Below are positions 56,234-64,000 of a stretch of DNA of 64,000 bases, piece after piece. Below the pieces are notes generated by a model that saw only the letters and a list, made by a program, of their open reading frames with translations, was not told the DNA's origin and did not search any database. The translations under genes and the position numbers were made by a program. Origin of the DNA: Antedon mediterranea (taxonomy: Eukaryota; Echinodermata; Crinoidea; Comatulida; Antedonidae); assembly GCF_964355755.1 (NCBI RefSeq), contig NC_092676.1:26332288-26396287 (forward strand). The letters run 5' to 3'. How positions within the stretch are numbered: the stretch's first letter is position 1; each line of letters begins with the position of its first letter.

Positions 56234-57415
56234 TGTTAAGACAGTGGAACCGTAATCACGTAGCCATAACATCGGCAGGGGTTCGAGGCTCACGCACTCC
56301 ATGGTTCTGGTGGTAGAACGAGTCTTCTCGGATAAGGACTATAAACCGTAGGTCCAGTGTACATGTTATGCGCGATCTGAACGATTTGCACAATTTGAAA
56401 TTGCGCAAAAAAATCCTTGCGCAATTTGAATTGAAACATGTGTTTCAAATTGCGCAAGCAACGTATTAAATTGCGCAAGTAATCTGCAAATTGCGCAAGG
56501 TTTTTCGACAGATTGTGAAATCATGCACACCCATATTTTTATAGTAATTTCTAAGAATGATTCAAAATTAAAGATAAATATCGCATTTCCTTATTTTAGT
56601 AGTGCAAATATTGTTATAAGTTAGCATACCGTCGAAGAACCGACGAAGGAAAACGAAGCGGTGGTGTTCCACCAGGCGGGCGCGGCGCGGGCGGCCGGCT
56701 ATACTACTCTAGCCTAGCTAGGGTCTGGACTATAGTACTGACTAGGTTACATGGCCTAGCTTAAACTAATATTAAAAACTTAATTTTTACATTTATTTTG
56801 ATTTATTTCAAGTTACAGTGATAATATTATTTAATTGTAATAATAAATGTTATGTATTTATTATACACATGTTATCTTCGCATTTATTATGTTTTATTTT
56901 GAGTTATTTAGTTTCCAATAAATTATTATAATACCGATTGTCTGGTAGAATTTTGTTGCGCAATTTGAAAATTTACAGTTCGTTTTCAAATTGCGCAAAG
57001 GTGTCATATTGCGCAAGAACTATCTTGCGCAATTTACAAATTGTGCAGCGCAATTTAAAATTGCGCAAAGATTTTCTTGCGCAATTTGAAATTGCGCAAG
57101 TTGATTGCGCAATTTGAAATTGCGCAAAAAAATCCTTGCGCAATTTTGAATTGCGCAAGAATTCTTTGCGCAATTTCAAATTGCGCAAGGATTTTTTTGC
57201 GCAATTTCAAATTGCGCAAATCGTTCAAATCGCGCATAACATACACAACTTGCTCGTGTGCACTTTAAAGAACCTAGTACATCTTTCGAGACGAGTAGGG
57301 GGGTACCCCGGTGTAGTAGTACATCACAGCCACTGATCACCAACTGGGCCCTCTGGGAGATCAGACGTCTTTGACTGAAGAGGTCACCCAGTATAAAGAT
57401 AAAACAAACAAACAA
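56234..57415 (+). mobile_element. tRNA-derived SINE inside arm A, interrupted by another element
   Basis: The first part (56234-56363) starts GTTAAGACAGTGGAACCG, has the B-box-like GGGGTTCGAGGCTC and continues GGTCCAGTGTACA. The second part (57242-57415) resumes TACACAACTTGCTCGTG and ends in AAACAAACAAACAAA. Together they match the intact SINE at 59534-59815. The 5' end lacks the A box. The middle (56364-57241) is a separate insertion. Confidence 0.8.
56364..57241. mobile_element. 878-bp element with about 20 TTGCGCAA palindromes
   Basis: The ends are inverted repeats beginning TGTTATGCGCGAT and continuing GAACGATTTG, AATTTGAAATTGCGCAA and AAAAAATCCTTGCGCAA. The host SINE sequence TACA is duplicated at both edges (56360-56363, 57242-57245). 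Both ends are packed with TTGCGCAA separated by short TTTGAAA-type spacers: about five on the left, about sixteen on the right. The interior is unique AT-rich sequence with a GC-rich patch near 56640-56700. No transposase. Confidence 0.85.
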
Positions 57416-58055
57416 ATTTGGATATTTAATTGTTCGTTTTATGCAATTTATTTAGTAAAAACTGCCGTATAAACAGTTTGCTTTATCAACCGGGCGCTAC
57501 GATAGCGTGACCGGGCGTGTTGGTGTACGTTTACGCGTTTTCACGAAGGATAGTTTAATAGTATTCCTATATTTAACTTGTTTCTGGTAAAACAAATAAA
57601 TGTTAATGACATTTAATATTTTCTCCTATTAATAACATGTGTTTTATACTAATTTATATCATAAAAACAATACTTAATTTACCGGGCGTAGAGTAGTACA
57701 CGGCAATGGTAAAGAATAGGCCGTGCTGAGTAATATTCGTTGATTTTTAGTGTTGCTGTGTTAGGCCTTTTTTGTGAACTAACTTAGCATGTTAGTAAAT
57801 AATTGTCTGTAAAAGTGAATAAACACTAGTTTGTTAATAAATATGTATTATAAAATAGTTTACAATTGCAAAAACTATCATCATAATTCTATTTAATGTG
57901 ACATGTATCATGTCTATTAAATCAAGTCTTATTTAGTATGTATACATCCGCCCTTATGAGGGCGGGCATCACTCACTGGAGCTCTCTGTTACAAATTTCT
58001 CATGCAAAAATCGCGGAATACTCATTCTTGTGATATATATTCTTTGATATATCAT

Positions 58056-58892
58056 CAAAGAATATATATCACAAGAATGAGTATTCCGCGATTTTTGCAT
58101 GAGAAATTTGTAACAGAGAGCTCCAGAGAGTGATGCCCGCCCTCATAAGGGCGGATGTATACATACTAAATAAGACTTGATTTAATAGACATGATACATG
58201 TCGCATTAAATAGAATTATGATGATAGTTTTTGCAATTGTAAACTATTTTATAATACATATTTATTAACAAACTAGTGTACATTCACTTTTACAGACAAT
58301 TATTCACTAACATGCTAAGTTAGTTCACAAAAAAGGCCTAACACAGCAATACCAAAAATCAATGAATCGTTACTCAGCACGGCCTATTCTTTACCATTGC
58401 CGTGTACTACTCTACGCCCGGTAAATTAAGTATTGTTTTTATGATATAAATTAGTATAAAATACATGTTATTAATAGGACAAAATGTTAAATGTTATTAA
58501 CATTTATTTGTTTTACCAGAAACAAGTTAAATATAGGAATATTATTAAACAATCCTTCGTGAAAACGCGTAAACACCAACACGACCGGTCACGCTATCGT
58601 AGCGCCCGGTTGATAAAGCAAACTGTTTATACGGCAGTTTTTACTAAATAAATTGCATAAAACGAACAATTAAATATCCAAATAGTATTTAACATGATGT
58701 TGGCATGTAGTTGATAACATTTTTTATCATGAAAATACTACCGGTGGTCTAGCCTTTGATTATTGAAACCGTCACAAAAAGTTGTATACATCCCAGATAC
58801 ATCCACACTTATGGCGGCGCCCTACCACATGGACAATATTACTGTTACAGGGAAAATCGCGGAATACTCATTCTTGTGATATATATTCTTTG
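58056..58892. mobile_element. inverted transposon pair, element B (intact, 837 bp)
   Basis: Ends CAAAGAATATATATCACAAG and inverse, with inverted repeats extending over about 40 bp through TCCGCGATTTT. It lies 9 bp from arm A in opposite orientation, so 57416-58046 and 58056-58690 form a long, nearly perfect hairpin. Contains no long open frame. Confidence 0.85.
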
Positions 58893-59533
58893 ATATCATG
58901 CAGAAAGTTTTGTTGATTGAAATTCGCGGTGCCTTTTTTATTTTTCAAACGTGCGGCATAAGACGTGGCTATAAAAACAACCTGTAAAGAATTAACCAGG
59001 AATGAAAAGAAGAAGGTAATTTATGAGCAAGAAAGTAAATTAAGTACACCTACTATAAAGTTTAGTATAATTCATTACGTTAGGCCTAGATCTAGCCTAG
59101 GGCTGGCTAGGCCTAGAGGCTAGGCTCAATCAAAATCCAGACAGGCCAGGCCTAGATACTGATAGTAGCCTAGCTAGACTGGCCTAGTCTAAGGCCTAGA
59201 CTTTTTAATAAAGGTAGGCTAGGCCTAGTAGTAAGATGCCTAGGTAACATTCCTATCTCGGACTAATCATGATGTGTGGTGGCTAATCGGCTATTTATCA
59301 GTATTTGAACGACCCATCTAGACTAAACTAGTACAGTAGTAGGTCCCTATGGCATAGTAGTGCCTAGCCTAGTTTAAGTTAGTAGTACAATTAATAAATT
59401 AAATAGAAATCTTATGGTATTTTAGTTTTTTAACTGATTTGATTGAATTTTTACTCAAAATCATCAGTCCTAAAATCCACCCAAGGTACAGCATGGAAAT
59501 AAGTGCCCGAAGTCCGCCGCGGATTATGTGACT

Positions 59534-59815
59534 GTGAGTGGCCGAGCGGTTAAGACATTGGAACCGTAATTACGTAGCCATAACATCGGCAGGGGTTCGA
59601 GACTCACTCACTCCATGGTTCTGGTGGTAGAACGTGTCTTCTCGGATAAGGACTATAAACCGTAGGTCCAGTGTACACAACTAGCCCGTGTGCACTTTAA
59701 AGAACCTAGTACATCTTTCGAGACGAGTAGGGGGTTACCCCGGTGTATTACTATTAGTACATCACAGCCACTGATCACCAACTGGGCCCTCTGGGAGACC
59801 AGTATAAATATATAT
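59534..59815 (+). mobile_element. tRNA-derived SINE, complete copy
   Basis: Starts GTGAGTGGCCGAGCGGTTAA, a Leu/Ser-tRNA-like A box, with B box GGGGTTCGAGACTC at about 59592-59605. These form a pol III internal promoter. The body continues CTTCTCGGATAAGGACTATA and AAACCGTAGGTCCAGTGTAC, a conserved domain type found in many invertebrate SINEs. The tail ends near CAGTATAAATATA. The anticodon arm is not tRNA-like, so this is not a tRNA gene. Confidence 0.85.
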
Positions 59816-59936
59816 TTCAATTTCAACTGCTTGATATTTTTTCACCCACTTGTGTTGCGCCTATATCCAATTAAGAACCAAGCTTAAATGAAGATGATAA
59901 AATAAAGAAAATAAAACAATGTGGAAGAAAATTACA

Positions 59937-59942
59937 TTTATT
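59937..59942 (-). terminator. TTC17: candidate poly(A) signal of TTC17
   Basis: Minus-strand AATAAA about 690 bases past the TTC17 stop codon. Confidence 0.35.
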
Positions 59943-60627
59943 GTCATCATTTGACCCAATAATGCAACTACTGTATATCACAGTGGAAGATAATTTAATA
60001 CTAAAGATGTCTCAATGGTCAGTTAATAATATTAATAATATAATATATTTCATAGAAATAATAAATACATTTTGAAAGAACGTATGCCAATACCAAATTA
60101 TTTTAGTAAACAAAATTATATTTTCCCAATTTCAATTATTGTAAATTTTTTATAGTAACAAAACAATTATTATTATATAAAAAAAAATTAATTTTACCAT
60201 GATTCAACAATTTACTGTATTCAACAATATACTCATTGATTACTTGAATTAATGCTTGATTAACACTCTGAACAACCTTGATTCACTGTTGTTACTACAG
60301 TATAAGTCAATGAGGTTATGTTTTTTTAAATTTGCATTGTAATTTTGGATTTCACAGCAGTATATTAATATTGCGCTGTTATGAAAGTTAAAATACTGAA
60401 TTATTTTGCATAGTTATCAACATAAAAATGTACTCAAACATAAGAAATACTGATACATATTTTCCATATTAATTGATATTAATTATTATACCATACAATA
60501 TTAAGATGATTTAGGTAACAAAAGATTTTAAAACCTGAGGTTTTAAAATATTCCTGTACACAGGTATGTATTTCCAAGCTTGTATTTAAATTCTGTCTTG
60601 GATTTAGAAATACTAAAAAGATAGATT

Positions 60628-63600
60628 TTATGTGGATCCTGCTTGGTGGTTGATGATGGCACATTTAATGGTCTTCAGACGATCAATGGCAGGTTTAAAG
60701 TCTGATTGTTGTTGTAACGTTTTTTCATAGTATTTAATGGCTTCAGCAAATTGATCCTATGGAGGAGAAAAAAATGTCAACAAATATTCTTGTAGAAGTT
60801 TCTGAAAAAAGTATCGGTAACAACTAACCACTAGACTAAATCATTGCACTAGACAATAAACTCACCAGAGAAGAATGGATGTTAGCTAGAGTGAAGTAAT
60901 TGACCGCCAATTGTGGTGAAGACTCCAGAGCAATACCGCCGATGATGATAGCATCTTGAGCGTAACCAGCACGATGAAGAATATTCATCAGGTTTATGAG
61001 AGCTAAATCCTAAAATAAAAAAACAAAACAAATTTTGTTTGTTCACTGAATTATCTTCTATTTAGAATTCACCTAACTGTACAGTACATGTTTAGACTCC
61101 ATACAGAGGAATACCAATTGAGCTTTCCTTGGAATTAAGTTAAGAATTCTAGTTAGTAGGTATAATACAGGTAATTAGTTACAGAAATTAGTAAATTAAA
61201 GATCACCACTTTTAAAGGATCTTTAACACAGTTTTGGTGTTAAATTTAAATATTTACTGTATTATTTAATTTTTATTCAATATTTCACTCAGAGGCTCCT
61301 CACAAGGCACAGCCTTAGTCTCAAGGACTAGGAGCCTCTTCAACATATATGAGCTTAGCAACAGAAGGTGGAAATATATAACAAAAATAGTATAAAACAA
61401 AATGTAAATAATAAATATTTTGGTATCGTTCAACCAAATAGATAACCTTCCTACCTTGTGTTCTGGGGGAGAGTTGAACAAAGCTATTCGTGAGCAATCA
61501 ACTGCTTTCTTTGCATTGCCAACAACTCGCCAGTACAGACTTGCCACATTGGCTGCTATCCAGTTGTTTCGATTCTGTAAAGAAACATAATTAAATGAAT
61601 AGTATTTAATAAAAAGCAAATATTGTAAAACTTGCCATTACTTTGTGAGGTGTTTTCCCGAATGATAGTACGATTAAAACGGTACTGGGTATGATCAACT
61701 GGCGTTCATGTTTCAAACTACTTAATCATCCATTCATAGAAGTACTGATGATGAAGTCAATCTGTGGCAACTATAGAATGGCTGACATAAAGTACTGCAC
61801 CTTCTGCTAAGAATGTGTCAGATCCAGAACCATGACTTCTGCATACATAAAATTCTCAAAATTTGTTTATGTACTTTATCATTCTACAGACAGAATTTTA
61901 AAATGTGTGTAGCACAATGCATGACATCATGACCCCACCCATCTTTACAGATGACAACTTACTTTTGATAAAGCAATCGCAATCTTTGTTCCCATTTGTT
62001 CTTTAGTCATAGGAGCATCACCAAGATTTTGAAGAACCTAAACGAATACAAAACATGTAACCAATAATTTGAGAAGACAATGAACAACTTTATCTGATAA
62101 ATACTGTTTAAATAATATTTGTTGTTATACAATGCATACCTCTTTCAATCCCCTCTCACTGCTGGATTTGAGTTCAGCTCGCCTTGCAATGCCCTCCAAA
62201 TGATCCAACGTCAGTAGGCTAGCAGTCAAGTCAGTACGGCAGTTGGGTAGAAGAAACCGCCCCTGTGGATCTGTCGCCTTGAAGTCTATATATTCCTGGA
62301 TGCTAAGAATACAGTGGATAAAAATGAAATGATATCAAGACAGTATAATCAAATGAAGAAAGAATTTAAAAAGGAACCAAAAGATGTTGAATGAATTTTG
62401 ATGTTTGTTTATGAAGAAACGACAATTTTATAAAGAATGGACTTGAATAAAATTCCATAAAATCAATTACTTTATCTCCTTAGCGTGTATAGATAACAAG
62501 GTACTGGTAAACGCCTTTAGATTTGACTTCTTGAATGATGAACATTCCTGAAGCGACGGCCATGGTTCCTGGGTTTGACCAATCAATTTGATAAACTCTG
62601 GAGAGACAAAAAAATTGTAAAAATATTATAACCATCGTGATTCTAAATACTGTAAGGAATCAGGGCTGTAGCCACCAGTATGATTGGTAATGTTTCAACC
62701 CGACAACTATTTTGACAGAGGCCTTTGACAACCCAGTGGCTTGAACAGAGATTGTTCCCTTCCCACCACTTTATTTCTTGTGGATTTCTGTGAATATAAC
62801 TGTAATACTGTTGGCAAAATCTGCATGATGGTGGTGGTACTGATAAACAACAACATAATATTTACCATCAGTAATGAATGAAGGGGCCGGTATCTTTGGA
62901 CCATACACTGAAGCAGGTACACCATTTTTATCCTTCACTATCTCAGTATGATCATCGTTTTTAACATTCAATCCAACCGACATCTAATAAAAACAGGAAT
63001 AACAACAAATTAGAGAGAATTTCAACGTTATCGGACATAGTGCTATAAGTTGACAAGCTAGAGATACAACAAAGTACAGAAGTACAATACAGTCAGTTAA
63101 AATTTAATATCTAAATATTACTACTTATTGTGATTCTTAGCCCATATTCTGGTGTTTGAAGAGTTCAAGGTTGTCTAATAATGTGAGTGTTTTCTGTACA
63201 GATAATGTTATTATTACCCCTTCTGTTCCATCCGTGTTCACACCAATATAATGACTGGTTTTCAGTAGTTCATCCGGCCTATCAGCATTTGTCTTTCCAT
63301 CGTTATGTTGCTGAGTGTAAGGTGAACTATTCTTATGGCTTGCAGAATTCACCATGTTATCACTGGAAAGTGATGACGTTTGAACTATTTCACTTTTGCA
63401 GCATGTTTGCTTTAACACGCCATCTGGACATGGACACACCTTGACCCTTTGACCATCACCTTTTATATTCACTTCTGGGTCATCGGCGTAGCAGCTACTT
63501 GGTATTGCACTGTTTTCAGCATAATTACAACTCTGTATACTGTCTTCGTCAGAAATTGATTTTTCCTTTCTACCAGATAGCAGGATATCGCACTTGGAAC

Positions 63601-64000
63601 GCTTCCTACGTCCAAGAGTTTTTCTCCAGCGTGGAACAATTCTTTCGCAATCTTTGCAAAAATAGCTTACATAGCAATAGATGTGACGAAAGGCAAGTTT
63701 GGCAGGCTCGTAATTCTCATCGATCTTGAGAGCTTGGCGATACTGTTCAGCAGCTAATGTCCAGTTGCCGTTGGCAGCTAAGACATTGCCAAGTAGGAAG
63801 TAGGTCAAAGGCTAAAACAAAAAGAACACAAACATGATATTCAATAAGTTCCAAAATATACTTTTCCTTTTCTCTTCTTTTGGAAATTTAAAAATAATAA
63901 AAGTTTTACCTCTGTTTTGTTGACAACCAAAGCCATTCTGAGTAACTGGTTAGCATCATTGTACTTCCCAATGGACAGCATCAAGTTAGCAACATTCACT
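60628..64000 (-). CDS. TTC17: tetratricopeptide repeat protein 17, C-terminal part (gene continues past window)
   Basis: Exons in transcript order: 63910 to beyond 64000, 63218-63811, 62866-62983, 62471-62597, 62140-62302, 61963-62037, 61455-61574, 60866-61009 and 60628-60756. Phases agree throughout. TPR helices are visible in VNVANLMLSIGKYNDANQLL, TYFLLGNVLAANGNWTLAA, LALINLMNILHRAGYAQDA, NYFTLANIHSSLDQFAEAI and the final KYYEKTLQQQSDFKPAIDRL. Between the TPR blocks, TLDHLEGIARRAELKS, EVLQNLGDAP and NWIAANVASLYWRVVGNAKK follow the order of vertebrate TTC17. That protein acts in actin polymerisation and ciliogenesis. The 63218 donor (GGG|GTAATA) was chosen because it keeps the frame; unspliced, the frame stops at 63137. 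The N-terminal half is not in this window. Confidence 0.9.

Larger units (their letters stand above)
56026..58046. mobile_element. inverted transposon pair, arm A (with nested insertions)
   Basis: Begins CAAAGAATATATATCACAAG and ends with its inverse. Its content matches element B (58056-58892) in reverse, except for an insertion of about 1.18 kb at 56234-57415. Without that insertion it would be about 840 bp, as B is. The left flank ATATCAT (56019-56025) equals the right flank of B (58893-58899). No transposase seen. Confidence 0.8.
58900..60620. other. spacer with AGGCCTA cluster, SINE and TTC17 3' end
   Basis: GGCCTAG/CTAGGCC words cluster at 59085-59235 and 59350-59375. A SINE lies at 59534-59815. 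The rest is AT-rich and probably includes the TTC17 3' UTR. No coding exon seen. Confidence 0.5.

Noticed and set aside
56973-57415. Repetitive proteins rich in RNLKLRK / CAISNCAR on both strands
   Set aside because: These are translations of the TTGCGCAA repeat, open only because the repeat unit lacks stop codons.
59534-59610. A tRNA gene
   Set aside because: A and B boxes are present, but the acceptor and anticodon arms do not pair as in a tRNA, the sequence continues into a SINE body, and a second copy shares that body.

Overview
This is a nuclear window from an animal genome: AT-rich, intron-rich, with GT-AG introns and full metazoan gene models. The protein families look like those of an invertebrate deuterostome. 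An echinoderm is my guess from overall style only; no marker gene in the window proves it. I reconstructed every gene below by joining exons at visible GT/AG sites and checking that phases and total lengths work out.

Layout from left to right. ARF6 (minus, 130-6528, 4 coding exons, 175 aa). A long repeat-rich intergenic stretch. A two-exon G-protein gamma subunit (minus, 14565-15350, 65 aa, CAAX end). TMEM30A/CDC50A (minus, 17468-27279, 8 coding exons, about 370 aa), with a LINE fragment in one intron. CEPT1/CHPT1-type choline/ethanolamine phosphotransferase (minus, 29164-32787, 8 exons, 399 aa). A compact divergent promoter zone. A KIAA2026-type bromodomain protein (plus, 33940-42117, 12 coding exons, 1632 aa). 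An intronless FABP-like gene (minus, 44453-44872) that appears to sit inside the first intron of a small NUPR1/p8-like gene (plus, coding 46313-46534). The glycogen branching enzyme GBE1 (plus, 48247-55440, 14 exons, 688 aa). A cluster of nested, inverted transposons (56026-58892) and a tRNA-derived SINE. The 3' end of TTC17 (minus, 60628 to beyond 64000).

The genes are ordinary conserved cell-biology genes: membrane traffic (ARF6, TMEM30A flippase subunit), phospholipid synthesis (CEPT1), signalling (G gamma), chromatin (KIAA2026), stress response (NUPR1), lipid binding (FABP), glycogen (GBE1) and ciliary/actin biology (TTC17). They do not form a pathway cluster.

The unusual content is in introns and spacers, which hold many non-autonomous DNA transposons. 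The main ones are: a MITE family with 18 recognisable copies plus one fragment, whose centre contains a variable number of about 21-bp units; two adjacent hAT-like elements with exact 8-bp target duplications; a pair of 605-bp inverted-repeat elements; and a Russian-doll structure in which an element packed with TTGCGCAA palindromes sits inside a SINE, which sits inside one arm of a large inverted transposon pair. I saw no CRISPR array, rRNA or functional tRNA gene.
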